Below are positions 15,409 through 23,651 of a DNA stretch of 45,180 nucleotides, piece after piece. This DNA is from a virus: positions 1 through 45,180 of IMG/VR virus record IMGVR_UViG_3300033146_006838; one strand, 5' to 3'. Below the pieces are notes generated by a model, which made no database searches, was not told the DNA's origin, and saw only the letters and a list, made by a program, of their open reading frames with translations. Positions within the stretch are counted from its first letter, which is position 1. Each line of letters opens with the position of its first letter. The position numbers and the translations under genes were made by a program.

Positions 15409-15663
15409 TTAGCGGACATGAAACATTACAACTAAATCTTGACGATTACGAGCTTCGATAGAAAATGAAGTCGTTTGAATGTCTGAAAACGCTTTTTTCA
15501 AAGCATTATATTCGTTATCTGAAATTCTGCCCATAACAATATTAACAGTAACAAAAAATTTATATATAGTCTTATCTGTGATAATAATTACAGGGTCGTA
15601 ACTATCAAAATCAACATTTCTAATTCTTTGAACAATGTCGTTTTTTGTAATAAAAGTTTCCAT
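15409..15663 (-). CDS. Hypothetical protein, 84 aa
   Basis: An 84-residue protein with alternating strands (DPVIIITDKTIYKFFVTVNI), a helix (NEYNALKKAFSDI) and a final strand (RQDLVVMFHVR). It lies between the primase-helicase and the 15136 gene with a leader of the TTAAAAAATTTACAGATT type. No family is recognised; the shape suggests a small alpha/beta binding protein. Confidence 0.5.
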   Translation of the reverse strand: METFITKNDIVQRIRNVDFDSYDPVIIITDKTIYKFFVTVNIVMGRISDNEYNALKKAFSDIQTTSFSIEARNRQDLVVMFHVR

Positions 15664-15689
15664 AATCTGTAAATTTTTTAAGTGAATAA

Positions 15690-18600
15690 TTAAAAAGGTA
15701 ACCCGTCATCATTAGTTTCCGGGAAATCATCAACCGGGATTTTTAATTGTTCCGGTTTTTGTACCTGTGGTTCATTGATTTTTTTTGCTTCGTTTTCAAT
15801 TTCTTCAGTAGCACCTTCTGTTGTGTGGATGAAGAAATGTTCTGTAATTTTATAGTATCCGTTTTTATTTTGCTGTGTTTCGGATTGTTTGCGAATGCGT
15901 TTGTCGTCTGTGTGTAATTCAGAAGGGTTGAATATCCAGCCTCTTATCCTGCAATAATCTGACACCAAGTGTTTGAATTTCTGGCTTGTATTATATACTT
16001 GTGTCTTTTGCCAATTGTTCATATTGAATCGCTGTTCTTCAATAAATTGCTTGTAGAACGGTACTCTGTCAACATAGCCGAAATTCTCTTTATCGTCGAA
16101 ATACAATTCAAGGAATTCGATAAGCGGCTCGCCGATGCGTTTCGTTAGCCTGAATTTTTCCATATCTTGCATCGGTGGATTTACTTCTCCGAAATGCCGA
16201 TTTGCTATATAAGCATACGCAAAAAAGTTAATCAGATTTGATTTATCTTGTACTGTGTCATCTTTATAAAGCATACGTCCGAACCAATCAGACGGTTTAC
16301 GGCGTTGCTTGAATCTGCCACTTTTATTGTCGTGAAAGAATGGAAATACAAACATACGTCCGAGTCTTCGGTCAACTCTCTCTCCTTCGTCATCAATATA
16401 ATTTCTGGTGATGATAACTTTCGGACTTTTGGCAAACGGAATTGTAATTACTTTTTTGTGCTTAGGATTTACATATATTCCGTCCGAAAAATCTGTGAGC
16501 ATATTACCTATTCTGCTTTTTAAGTGCATATCATCGCAAACAATTACACGTTCATCTTCATAACCTTCGTATCTGTGTGCATATTCGGCAAAGTCTTCTC
16601 GCTCAGCTTTTATTACAAGTGTTCGTTTTACTTCCTTTATCCCTTTTGTTATTAGTGATTTTCCTCCTCCGGCGGCACCTCGCTTGCTGTTACCGGGTAA
16701 ATCGTCAATTGCGTCAAGAATTGCCAGTCCGTAATCGTCAGCCGGCTGCCGATGGTCCTTCATGTAATATCCCAGCCATGTTATTTTATTTATTAAATGT
16801 AGTTTTATTTCCTTTATTTCATCTTCTGTAATTGTTCCTTTCGGAAATTCATACCAGAAGTCTGTTGGTTTTATAAAAAAGCCGTTAAGCTCAGCTTTCT
16901 CAAAGTAAACATAAGAAGTGGCGAACAGATATTGCAAGAAATAATTATTGCGGTCATTTATTGTAATATCGTATTTATCAAAATGCTTGAACTCGCCGAG
17001 TTTCTGAGTGTATTTGTGTTTTTCTTTGTCAGTTTTTGCGGCTCTTTTCTTCGCCAATACTTCTGCATATTGTTTATGATATGTAATTTCAAAAGGTGGT
17101 TTTTGTACTTTTGAAGGATATTTCAGTAATTCTTCTTCCCATACGTATTTTTTTAATTCATCTTGAGAACTCAGCTTAATTCCAAGTTTTGTAACTGTCC
17201 ACATATTGCCGTCGTCGAAAAAAAAGTTTTGAAAGTGTGGTCCTGAATTCTCAAAATCTAAATCAATTTGTTTCAAGTTTGAGAGGTTTTGTTCCGAAAA
17301 TCTGTTTGTTACCATTATCTTATTTCGAAGCTTTACATTCTCGCCCCTCCGACTAAGATAATTATCTACGAAAATTTTTATTTGTCTTGAAAAAATATCT
17401 TTGTCCATTTTTGAAACAACTTTACCTTGAATTTGTATATACATGTAGCCTTGCTTATCTCTTATGCTGTTGTGAGTATAGTAGCCGAAACCGTTAAGAA
17501 AGTTTTGCAGAATAACTACATTCAAATCAAAATCTTTACTTTTCTTGTCCCATTCCCAAAATTTTAACGGCAGTGCAGTGTTCAGGTGCTTTTTGAAATA
17601 ATTTTCGCTTGTCGCATCAATTAAATGTGATACAGAATAAAATTTTTGTTCAAGGTAATATGTTTTTATTTCAATGTTTTTTGATGCAATTTTCTTTGCT
17701 CTTTTGCGGTCAGAACGGTTATTTGCAGGGCATTGATATAGTTCGTAGGCAAAGCCGAGTAATTGTTCTTTTACTTCATAATCAAGTTCGGCATGTAAAT
17801 ATACAGGGTTTTCATTAATTGAAATCAAATTAAGAAAGTCAATAAAATTGTATGTTATTATTACTCTCTTTAGCTTTTGTTTGTTTTTCAAATCTTCAAC
17901 GCTTTCAGCATCATCACCGTTCGACAGCATTTCGCTTTCTATTAATGCAAGTCCGTAGGTCCAATTGTTCAATTTTCCTTTTCGATATGATGTTATTTTC
18001 GCAAATGGTTTTCGGGCGAAAGGTCTGATGATTATTTTATCATCAATAGTAAATATAGGATTTTCGAAGGTTGAAGTATGTACATGAGCTTTTCGGTTAT
18101 CAATTATTGTATATTCTTTTACGTACTTAAACTTACTGTCTCGCAAAGCATTAATACTGAGACAACCTGATATATCTAATTTATTAAAAACTTCATCAGG
18201 GAGAGCGTCTGTGGTTTTTGTCAGTTTTCCGTCTTCTTCTTGATCAGCAGCGGGGCGTGTATAATAGTTGTATTTTTTTAACTCAAGTTTATATTTATTA
18301 TCTTTTTCAAGTTCATGCAAATAAGTTTTCAATTCAGTAATCGACGGATATATATAATTGTGTTGATCAGATAAGTATTTCGCTAATTCATTTGATTGCA
18401 ACAAGTCGTTATCATCTTTGTCTTCGGGGTGTATTAATATGCTGCCGTTTTTGACATCAAAATTTTTGCGAATAAAATATAGTTGTTTAATTGCAGCCTT
18501 CTGTCCGGCAAAATTCTTATCAAAATCGAAAGCAATAATTACATTTTTGTTTTCAATATATTGTTTGAATTTGTCAACATCAGAGAACAGATTAGTTGTG

Positions 18601-19346
18601 GCAAAAATAGCAATTGCCGACGCTCCTGTTTGATATATTGACATTGCATTTATTACACCCTCGGTAATATATACACTGTCAGAATCATCACGATAAGTGC
18701 AATTGTACAATGCATTTTTAATGGCAGGGTAGTTGAATTGTTTTGCACCGTTTTCGGGTGTTATAAAATTTCGTTTGTTCAAACATTTTTTTTCTGAACC
18801 AAAAAAAACGACACCTGCCGGGTGTTCTTTATATTCATTAAGTTGAAAAAAAGAATCATCAGGCAAGTTCATTATGTCAATTGCTCTACTTTCGAGATAT
18901 TCGGCTGCTGCTGTTTTCTCGTTTTTTAAAGCTGTTTCAAGTAAGTAATTGAATGTTTTTTGCTTAGTTGCAAGTTCGGCCACTTCTTTTTTTTGTCGTG
19001 CTTTTTCGGCTCGTTCTATTTCTTTTGTTTTTTCTGCCCTTACTGATGCCGGTATATGTTCATCAATGATAATATTATATTTATCGCCGATATATTTTAA
19101 AGCTTCGGGGTAAGAAACTTTTTTATGTTCCATAACAAATTTTACACTGTCGCCTGCAGCTCCGCAACCAAAACATTTATAAATTCCTTTTGCGGGCGAT
19201 ACAATAAACGATGGTGTCTTTTCATCGTGAAAAGGGCATGTCCCGGAATAGTTTTCACCTTTTTTTTTGAGTTCAATAAAATCGCCGATTATATCTTCTA
19301 TTCTTGCAGAAGTTTTTATTCTACTGATTGTTAATTTATCTATCAT
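15690..19346 (-). CDS. Primase-helicase (CHC2 zinc finger, TOPRIM, P-loop)
   Basis: This 1218-residue replication protein starts with a DnaG-type zinc finger, CPFHDEKTPSF then YKCFGCGAAGD (C37, H40, C58, C61). A TOPRIM domain follows: VYITEGVINA with E229 and IAFDFDKN with D274/D276. The C-terminal third is a helicase-type ATPase with Walker A GAAGGGKSL (about residue 890) and Walker B VIVCDDMHL (about 935). Combining primer synthesis and unwinding in one chain is common in phages. A long middle region (about 300-850) has no motif I can name. It is the largest early gene. Confidence 0.85.
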   Translation of the reverse strand: MIDKLTISRIKTSARIEDIIGDFIELKKKGENYSGTCPFHDEKTPSFIVSPAKGIYKCFGCGAAGDSVKFVMEHKKVSYPEALKYIGDKYNIIIDEHIPASVRAEKTKEIERAEKARQKKEVAELATKQKTFNYLLETALKNEKTAAAEYLESRAIDIMNLPDDSFFQLNEYKEHPAGVVFFGSEKKCLNKRNFITPENGAKQFNYPAIKNALYNCTYRDDSDSVYITEGVINAMSIYQTGASAIAIFATTNLFSDVDKFKQYIENKNVIIAFDFDKNFAGQKAAIKQLYFIRKNFDVKNGSILIHPEDKDDNDLLQSNELAKYLSDQHNYIYPSITELKTYLHELEKDNKYKLELKKYNYYTRPAADQEEDGKLTKTTDALPDEVFNKLDISGCLSINALRDSKFKYVKEYTIIDNRKAHVHTSTFENPIFTIDDKIIIRPFARKPFAKITSYRKGKLNNWTYGLALIESEMLSNGDDAESVEDLKNKQKLKRVIITYNFIDFLNLISINENPVYLHAELDYEVKEQLLGFAYELYQCPANNRSDRKRAKKIASKNIEIKTYYLEQKFYSVSHLIDATSENYFKKHLNTALPLKFWEWDKKSKDFDLNVVILQNFLNGFGYYTHNSIRDKQGYMYIQIQGKVVSKMDKDIFSRQIKIFVDNYLSRRGENVKLRNKIMVTNRFSEQNLSNLKQIDLDFENSGPHFQNFFFDDGNMWTVTKLGIKLSSQDELKKYVWEEELLKYPSKVQKPPFEITYHKQYAEVLAKKRAAKTDKEKHKYTQKLGEFKHFDKYDITINDRNNYFLQYLFATSYVYFEKAELNGFFIKPTDFWYEFPKGTITEDEIKEIKLHLINKITWLGYYMKDHRQPADDYGLAILDAIDDLPGNSKRGAAGGGKSLITKGIKEVKRTLVIKAEREDFAEYAHRYEGYEDERVIVCDDMHLKSRIGNMLTDFSDGIYVNPKHKKVITIPFAKSPKVIITRNYIDDEGERVDRRLGRMFVFPFFHDNKSGRFKQRRKPSDWFGRMLYKDDTVQDKSNLINFFAYAYIANRHFGEVNPPMQDMEKFRLTKRIGEPLIEFLELYFDDKENFGYVDRVPFYKQFIEEQRFNMNNWQKTQVYNTSQKFKHLVSDYCRIRGWIFNPSELHTDDKRIRKQSETQQNKNGYYKITEHFFIHTTEGATEEIENEAKKINEPQVQKPEQLKIPVDDFPETNDDGLPF

Positions 19347-19575
19347 ACCAAGTCTTTTCTTTTTCTTTTTTTGTAAAATCTAAATCAACTTTTCTAATGT
19401 AAGTTTGTTCTTTGTTCAGTTCGCAATTTTCAATTCTGTTTGTATCAAACAGCGTTATAATTGAATTAAAGGCCAACTCGCTGTCAATCGGATACCATTT
19501 CTCAAACTGCATTTTTTTGTTAATAAAGCTTAGCATTTTCGATAGTTGATGAGCTGTAGGGTCTTGATATATCAT
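19336..19575 (-). CDS. Hypothetical protein, 79 aa
   Basis: Small protein (MIYQDPTAHQLSKMLSFINK...) overlapping the start of the primase-helicase gene by eleven bases, so translation is coupled. The sequence is charged and mostly helical with no known motif. A role in loading or regulating the primase is possible only by association. Confidence 0.55.
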   Translation of the reverse strand: MIYQDPTAHQLSKMLSFINKKMQFEKWYPIDSELAFNSIITLFDTNRIENCELNKEQTYIRKVDLDFTKKEKEKTWYDR

Positions 19576-19811
19576 TTCAAATTATTAATAAAAGTTGTAG
19601 TTCTTTCGTGTAAATCTGTTATTACAAAGCCTTCTTGATTAAACAGAAAATCTTGGCCGATTACATTAATATTCCGACAGCTTTCATTATCGACAAATTC
19701 GGTAATGTTTTCTGCAAAACTTGTCATATAATCGACAGTTTCCTGTATATCCTCGGCAGATAATTCCACTCCTGCTGTTTCTTTTATTTCTACTATTATT
19801 ATTGCTTTCAT
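19572..19811 (-). CDS. Hypothetical protein, 79 aa
   Basis: The start at 19811 (MKAIIIVEIKETAGVELSAE) is preferred because the longer frame begins with a low-complexity asparagine-rich stretch inside the upstream gene. The product has a beta strand, an acidic helix and a C-terminal DLHERTTTFINNL segment. No family is recognised. It overlaps the next gene by four bases. Confidence 0.55.
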   Translation of the reverse strand: MKAIIIVEIKETAGVELSAEDIQETVDYMTSFAENITEFVDNESCRNINVIGQDFLFNQEGFVITDLHERTTTFINNLK

Positions 19812-19812
19812 A

Positions 19813-20097
19813 TTAAAATAATTGATCTTGTTGAAATAATTTATATTGAACTTTCGGCAGATAATCACCTAAGCCGTTTTTTTTCATTTTTGTTTTGGCA
19901 ATTTTGGGCTTTATTTCATAAAATTGACCGGAGCTTTTATAAAACTGTATAATGCTGGCTCTAACGCGTTTATCAATAAGTTTTTTCTTACTTTGTAAAT
20001 CAAAAATTGCAACACGGTTATTATATTTACTTATTGTAAGCATTACTATTTGTGTACTGTTCCGCAGGAAATGAATTTCTTTAGTTCTCGTTTTCAT
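19813..20097 (-). CDS. Hypothetical basic protein, 94 aa
   Basis: A strongly basic protein (MKTRTKEIHFLRNSTQIVML..., KSKKKLIDKRVRASIIQFYK), compatible with nucleic acid binding. It fits tightly in the early operon: its start abuts the upstream gene's stop at 20097. I recognise no specific domain. Confidence 0.55.
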   Translation of the reverse strand: MKTRTKEIHFLRNSTQIVMLTISKYNNRVAIFDLQSKKKLIDKRVRASIIQFYKSSGQFYEIKPKIAKTKMKKNGLGDYLPKVQYKLFQQDQLF

Positions 20098-20522
20098 TAC
20101 AAAGAGTTTACGGCAGTAAGTAATTCAACTTTCATTTTTTCTGTTCTTATAATTGCATCTGAAACAGAAATTACAGCTTTTGCTTGAGTAAGTAATTTTT
20201 TGTTGTCAGGAAAGGCCGAAATTTTCTCAAGCATTTCAAGCAAAGCATATTGACTGCGGTCAACAGCTTCGTTTTTTACTGCAATAAATTTGGGTTTAAT
20301 ATCAATTTCATCTTTTCTGAGTAAAGGGACCGTTATTTCTTTTAGTTTGCTGATAATTACTCCGAGATCGTAAACGTTTGTTTTTATCCAATCACCGTCA
20401 TCGGTGATTATTTCAATTAAATCCTCTGTTTGTTTGAATGTTAGGATTTTAAATTCGCGATTATTGTAACGGAATTTTCTTCCGCACAAACTTTTTAACT
20501 TTTCAATTTTTTCGTTTTCCAT
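20097..20522 (-). CDS. Hypothetical protein, 141 aa
   Basis: The N-terminal half reads as a small beta barrel (CGRKFRYNNREFKILTFKQT, IEIITDDGDWIKTNVYDLG), and the C-terminal half as helices. This is a common build for small phage accessory proteins but I recognise no family. It overlaps the HNH gene by about 20 bases and carries the TTTACAAAAT-type leader. Confidence 0.5.
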   Translation of the reverse strand: MENEKIEKLKSLCGRKFRYNNREFKILTFKQTEDLIEIITDDGDWIKTNVYDLGVIISKLKEITVPLLRKDEIDIKPKFIAVKNEAVDRSQYALLEMLEKISAFPDNKKLLTQAKAVISVSDAIIRTEKMKVELLTAVNSL

Positions 20523-21342
20523 TTTGTAAATTTTTAAGTGTTTTATTTGCTTTAAGAATGTTTCTTTTCAGTTCAATAATTTCAGGATTATTTTCAAGAA
20601 TGCTTTTTTGCAATTTTTTATCATTTGTAATGAATCTTACTATATTATTGTCGGACAGAGCAGCACGTTTAATGCTTTCTTGTCGTGTTGAAAGTATAAT
20701 ATTATCAATATGTAAATTAGCTCTGTTGCCGTCTGCAAATTCAAGGATATCATCTCTTTGCTGGATATAATCAGGATTATGTTGCTTATATATTACATGA
20801 TGTAATTGCTCCCACTTACGAGGTTCCGAAACTTTGATATAATAATATCCGTCAGCTTGCATTCTGACACTTCCGATATTTTTGTGATTATGCGGGCTGT
20901 GCCCTTTTTTGTAGCATGTTTTCAAGCAGTTTTTTTGACCTTCTTCCGACATGAACTCATCCCATTTTTTACCTTTATTAAATGCTTCTTGTCCTTTTTT
21001 GTACCAGCCTATGTTTGTCCCTTTTTTTAATCCGAGTTTTCTTATTCGGTTGCGAACCATCGTTCTTGGTAATTTTAGTTTTTGAGCAATTTCAATACGT
21101 GTGAGCTGTTTGTAATTCTCAACAATGAACATTTCCATTTCAAGAGTCCAATTCTGATTATATGTGCGACGGATACGATGCATTGTTTCTTCGGATATTT
21201 TTAAACCCATTGTTTTTGCTTTGGATTTTATTGCTGTATCAGTTTTGTTCGGAAACAAAATTTTTAACTCAGCCTTTGTGCTTACCGGGTACTTTTCGGC
21301 AAGCAATTTTTCTTCCGCTTCTGTCCATGTTTTTTTTCCCAT
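20503..21342 (-). CDS. HNH endonuclease with Myb/HTH N-terminus
   Basis: The C-terminal third holds an HNH motif: LHHVIYKQHNP with H181-H182, then FADGNRANLHIDNIILSTRQ with D204, N206, N209, H211 and N214. The N-terminal half contains two SANT/Myb-like segments (TWTEAEEKLLAEKYP and NWTLEMEMFIVENYKQL) followed by helix-turn-helix pattern TRIEIAQKLKLPRTMVRNRI. This is the architecture of homing-type endonucleases that read a long target. It could be a free-standing homing enzyme, or a nuclease with a role in phage DNA metabolism. It sits inside the early operon, sharing overlaps with neighbours. Confidence 0.75.
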   Translation of the reverse strand: MGKKTWTEAEEKLLAEKYPVSTKAELKILFPNKTDTAIKSKAKTMGLKISEETMHRIRRTYNQNWTLEMEMFIVENYKQLTRIEIAQKLKLPRTMVRNRIRKLGLKKGTNIGWYKKGQEAFNKGKKWDEFMSEEGQKNCLKTCYKKGHSPHNHKNIGSVRMQADGYYYIKVSEPRKWEQLHHVIYKQHNPDYIQQRDDILEFADGNRANLHIDNIILSTRQESIKRAALSDNNIVRFITNDKKLQKSILENNPEIIELKRNILKANKTLKNLQNGKRKN

Positions 21343-21345
21343 AGC

Positions 21346-21534
21346 CTAATCTTCAAAAATGTCTTCTATTTTTACTCCAAAGAATTTTGCAATTTTCATT
21401 GCAAGCGGCAATGACGGTTCGCTCTTGTTTTTTTCAATTGCATGAATTGATTGCCGTGTTACGTGAACTTTCTTGGCAAGTTGCTCTTGTGTCATGTTTT
21501 TTTTTGCTCGTTCTACGTTTATTGTATTTTTCAT
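21346..21534 (-). CDS. Cro-like XRE transcription factor
   Basis: A 62-residue helix-turn-helix protein (MTQEQLAKKVHVTRQSIHAI, then EKNKSEPSLPLAMKIAKFFG). The Q-x-x-L-A-x-x-x-x-V-x-R-x-x-I pattern is a textbook XRE/lambda-repressor-like domain with no extra oligomerisation part. It lies a few bases upstream of the HNH gene in the early operon. As a leftward early gene opposite the larger XRE protein at 22943, it is the natural Cro counterpart. Confidence 0.75.
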   Translation of the reverse strand: MKNTINVERAKKNMTQEQLAKKVHVTRQSIHAIEKNKSEPSLPLAMKIAKFFGVKIEDIFED

Positions 21535-21548
21535 AATATTGAGTTTTT

Positions 21549-21791
21549 TTACGCTGCCTTTTCAGCAACAGTTAATAATTGAAGTATTGAAATTTTATAT
21601 TTATCAGGAAGACATTCGTTGTAATGCGCTACTATTATTTTTGCAGCTGCGGGCGTTTGAAAACAATCGTGTTTTACGGCTGCCATTGCTTCAATGCTTT
21701 CACCGGTTTGATTCCTGAATATTTTCATTAACTTGAGTTGCAAGGATGCGTCTTCTGCAACCATTTCGTAAAATCGGTCTTGTAGTTTCAT
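21549..21791 (-). CDS. Hypothetical protein, 80 aa
   Basis: A helical, soluble protein (MKLQDRFYEMVAEDASLQLK..., CFQTPAAAKIIVAHYNECLP). It resembles no family I know. It is part of the early operon with short intergenic gaps to the DnaA-like and XRE genes, so replication or regulation is the likeliest context. Confidence 0.5.
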   Translation of the reverse strand: MKLQDRFYEMVAEDASLQLKLMKIFRNQTGESIEAMAAVKHDCFQTPAAAKIIVAHYNECLPDKYKISILQLLTVAEKAA

Positions 21792-21796
21792 AATAT

Positions 21797-22078
21797 TTAT
21801 ATTTGAATAGTTAAATTATAATAGTTTGCTTTTTTTACGGCATTAATTATTGTTGCATGTGTTCGGTTTAGAAATAGGCCTATTTCGCTGTACGATTTTC
21901 CGAGCGAGTGAGCTTTTTCGCAGAAGATAAAACGAGCATCAACCAGATGCTGTTTTTTACTTTTGCTTTTCACTTCTGATTCTTTTACATGCAAACTGCT
22001 GCAAGTGTCTGTAAATAATCTTTGCAGTTGCGTTTTTTGTGCAATAAAGCTTGTGTAATGTACTGCGTAGTAATTCAT
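21797..22078 (-). CDS. DnaA domain IV-like protein
   Basis: Residues about 40-88 (KKQHLVDARFIFCEKAHSLG, then KSYSEIGLFLNRTHATIINA) follow the pattern of the DnaA C-terminal DNA-binding domain. A helix A-R-x-I-F is followed by S-x-x-E-I-G-x-F-x-x-R-x-H-A-T-I-x-x-A-V. The last part corresponds to the G-R-D-H-T-T-V signature that contacts DnaA boxes. No AAA+ ATPase domain is present in the 93 residues. This suggests a phage initiator or a regulator that occupies DnaA-box-like sites. Its position in the early operon upstream of primase-helicase fits replication initiation. Confidence 0.6.
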   Translation of the reverse strand: MNYYAVHYTSFIAQKTQLQRLFTDTCSSLHVKESEVKSKSKKQHLVDARFIFCEKAHSLGKSYSEIGLFLNRTHATIINAVKKANYYNLTIQI

Positions 22079-22082
22079 TATG

Positions 22083-22334
22083 CTAAGGATTAATTTGTTG
22101 ATTATTAAAATTGCCGATAGCTGTTTGGTTTACTACTGCCTTTTCACGTGTAATAACCGTATTGTTTAAAAAATCATCAACAGCCAATTGGCATTCTGAC
22201 ACTTTACTCATAACAGCAGCATACGAAGTGTTGTAGCGTGCGTTTGGATTTTCGGGCTTATTTTTCTCAATAAGTAATATTAATGAGTTTATTATTGAGT
22301 TTGCCTCAATTCTTAATTCTGCTTTTTCTTTCAT
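22083..22334 (-). CDS. Hypothetical protein, 83 aa
   Basis: A helical, Asn/Gln-rich protein (MKEKAELRIEANSIINSLIL..., RYNTSYAAVMSKVSECQLAV) with no known motif. It ends in N-F-N-N-Q-Q-I-N-P, a low-complexity tail. Its tight spacing with the DnaA-like gene places it in the same transcript. Confidence 0.5.
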   Translation of the reverse strand: MKEKAELRIEANSIINSLILLIEKNKPENPNARYNTSYAAVMSKVSECQLAVDDFLNNTVITREKAVVNQTAIGNFNNQQINP

Positions 22335-22346
22335 TGTCTCAATGTT

Positions 22347-22511
22347 TTATATTAAAAATAATATTGTTCCAATAATGCCCGATACCGACATCATAAGTAA
22401 AATCATTTTTCCCCAGTGATGTTCCGGGCATAGTATCATTTTAAAAAGCCTGCTAAAAAAACCGCCTTTATCGCATACGGGAACTTGGCATTTGCCGTCA
22501 TAAATTTTCAT
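22347..22511 (-). CDS. Small membrane protein with Cys/His cluster, 54 aa
   Basis: This small frame starts at 22511 and overlaps the end of the 22498 gene. The start (MKIYDGKCQVPVCDKGGFFS) and CPEHHWGKM supply Cys and His residues spaced like a small zinc site. MILLMMSVSGIIGTILFLI forms one membrane segment at the C-terminus. The clean start, overlap and composition argue that it is a gene. Function is unknown; a small phage membrane protein such as a superinfection or host-modifying factor is conceivable. Confidence 0.6.
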   Translation of the reverse strand: MKIYDGKCQVPVCDKGGFFSRLFKMILCPEHHWGKMILLMMSVSGIIGTILFLI

Positions 22512-22821
22512 AGTCTGTTTTTATTTTGGTTAAATTCTCTTGCATATCTGCAACTTGCTGTCGGTATGCGAAATATAAAATTTCAACATATAAGTCTAAT
22601 TCTGTTTCGTTAAGATTTGACAATCTTGTTTTTGGATACCGGAAATCCTGAGCAAGGGTTTCGGCCGACTTTGCTTTTACTCCCACCAGCTTTTGGCATT
22701 TTGGATACACATAATCACTGCGGTTGTTTATATTTTTCGTCTCTATTATCTGAGGAAAAATATTTTTAATAAAAGACATTTTATTCTTGTAAGACGTGTT
22801 ACAAATTGTTACATTTGCCAT
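22498..22821 (-). CDS. First early-operon gene, hypothetical, 107 aa
   Basis: The first gene of the leftward early operon. The product (MANVTICNTSYKNKMSFIKN...) is a mixed helical protein with no recognised domain. Its first codons contain the TTGTAAGAC motif at 22787-22795, so a regulator may bind within the coding start. A host-type promoter TTTG-N20-TTACTTTG (22855-22886) lies just upstream with a second copy of that motif at its start point. Confidence 0.6.
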   Translation of the reverse strand: MANVTICNTSYKNKMSFIKNIFPQIIETKNINNRSDYVYPKCQKLVGVKAKSAETLAQDFRYPKTRLSNLNETELDLYVEILYFAYRQQVADMQENLTKIKTDYENL

Positions 22822-22855
22822 AATTATTGTTTTATACTGTTACTAATTGTAAGAC
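22787..22855. promoter_or_regulatory. GTCTTACAA motif pair (candidate repressor operators)
   Basis: TTGTAAGAC occurs on the plus strand at 22787-22795 and again at 22847-22855, the second touching the -7 box of the early promoter. A third copy at 38183-38191 lies upstream of the toxin-antitoxin -7 box. The first and third share a longer imperfect dyad, TTGTAAGAC-R-TGT-W-ACA. These are the best candidates for binding by the XRE repressor. Confidence 0.5.
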
Positions 22856-22886
22856 AAAGTAAAACAAATTAAACTAAAGAACCAAA
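22855..22886 (-). promoter_or_regulatory. Early promoter
   Basis: Minus strand: TTTG (22883-22886), 20 bases, TTACTTTG (22855-22862), which matches TAnnTTTG except one base. It drives the leftward early genes from 22821. It sits between this operon and the divergently read repressor gene. Confidence 0.6.
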
Positions 22887-22942
22887 TATTTCAACCATTA
22901 GTTGAATTATTTTTATGTATTTTTAATTAAACATTTCGTATA

Positions 22943-23314
22943 GTGCTTAATACTAAAAAGATAGATGATTTAAGAAAATTAAAAGGACTAACAATTCCTG
23001 AATTGAGTGATTTGCTTTCAATAAATAAGGGAACTTACCATAATTTGCGAGGAAGTGGAGACTTTAGAGTAAGTCATTTAGAAAAATTGGCAGAAATATT
23101 TAAAATTGATGTGCGAGAGTTTTTTGAAGGAAACAGAGGTAATTCTCAAACAGCGAACGGAGACGGAATAACTCAAGCTATAAACGGTAATATATATAAA
23201 GCTGATTGCGAAAAATATAAGGCGGAAAATAAACAGCTTAAAGAGTTGTTGAAAGCGAAGGATGAGACTATAAAGAGTAAAGAGGAGTTAATTGAAATAT
23301 TGAAAAATAAATAG
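22943..23314 (+). CDS. XRE repressor (CI-like) with coiled-coil tail
   Basis: The N-terminal domain (MLNTKKIDDLRKLKGLTIPE then LSDLLSINKGTYHNLRGSGD) is a helix-turn-helix of XRE type, followed by LEKLAEIFKIDVREFFEG, the usual end of such domains. A short Ser/Asn-rich linker leads to a coiled coil (KYKAENKQLKELLKAKDETI) suited to dimerisation. There is no LexA-like peptidase, so induction would depend on antirepressors, of which this phage has several. The start codon is GTG. It is divergent from the early operon and next to the proposed operators, so it is the likely lysogeny repressor. Confidence 0.7.
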   Translation: MLNTKKIDDLRKLKGLTIPELSDLLSINKGTYHNLRGSGDFRVSHLEKLAEIFKIDVREFFEGNRGNSQTANGDGITQAINGNIYKADCEKYKAENKQLKELLKAKDETIKSKEELIEILKNK

Positions 23315-23316
23315 GT

Positions 23317-23520
23317 ATGGAAAAAGAGCAAAAATATCAAAAACAGGTAATAGAGTTACTTATAGCAAATCAAGCATCGAATACATTGATTATTGAAAAT
23401 CAAGCAAAAATATTGGCTGAATTGACAAAGAAATCAGAAAAAAATATTCTTATCGAATTTATTGAGCGAGAACAGAAACTTGCGGAGTCGGTTCATACTT
23501 CTTTTTTATCTTCTCTTTAA
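23317..23520 (+). CDS. Hypothetical helical protein, 67 aa
   Basis: It starts two bases after the repressor stop, so the two are co-transcribed. The product (MEKEQKYQKQVIELLIANQA...) is a long amphipathic helix without a known domain. Its 3' end overlaps the minus-strand gene at 23459-23629 by 62 bases, so both strands encode protein there. Confidence 0.55.
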   Translation: MEKEQKYQKQVIELLIANQASNTLIIENQAKILAELTKKSEKNILIEFIEREQKLAESVHTSFLSSL

Positions 23521-23629
23521 GGTCTGATAAATCTATTTTGAACGAGAAATGTTTTTTAAAAATGCTTTGCATTAATAATTCAAATTCTTCAACAGTAAGT
23601 TCTGATATTTTTTTTGATTTGTTGGGCAT
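23459..23629 (-). CDS. Small protein, 56 aa, convergent with the repressor operon
   Basis: The frame begins MPNKSKKISELTVEEFELLM and ends EPTPQVSVLAQ, with a basic-acidic helical pattern. It has the phage-wide CACTTAAAA leader before the ATG, and a late-type promoter 23 bases further upstream. Those signals make it a more convincing gene than its length would suggest. It runs opposite to the repressor operon, and its 3' half overlaps the 23317-23520 gene. No function is known. Confidence 0.55.
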   Translation of the reverse strand: MPNKSKKISELTVEEFELLMQSIFKKHFSFKIDLSDLKEKIKKKYEPTPQVSVLAQ

Positions 23630-23651
23630 GATGTGTGATTTTAAGTGAATA

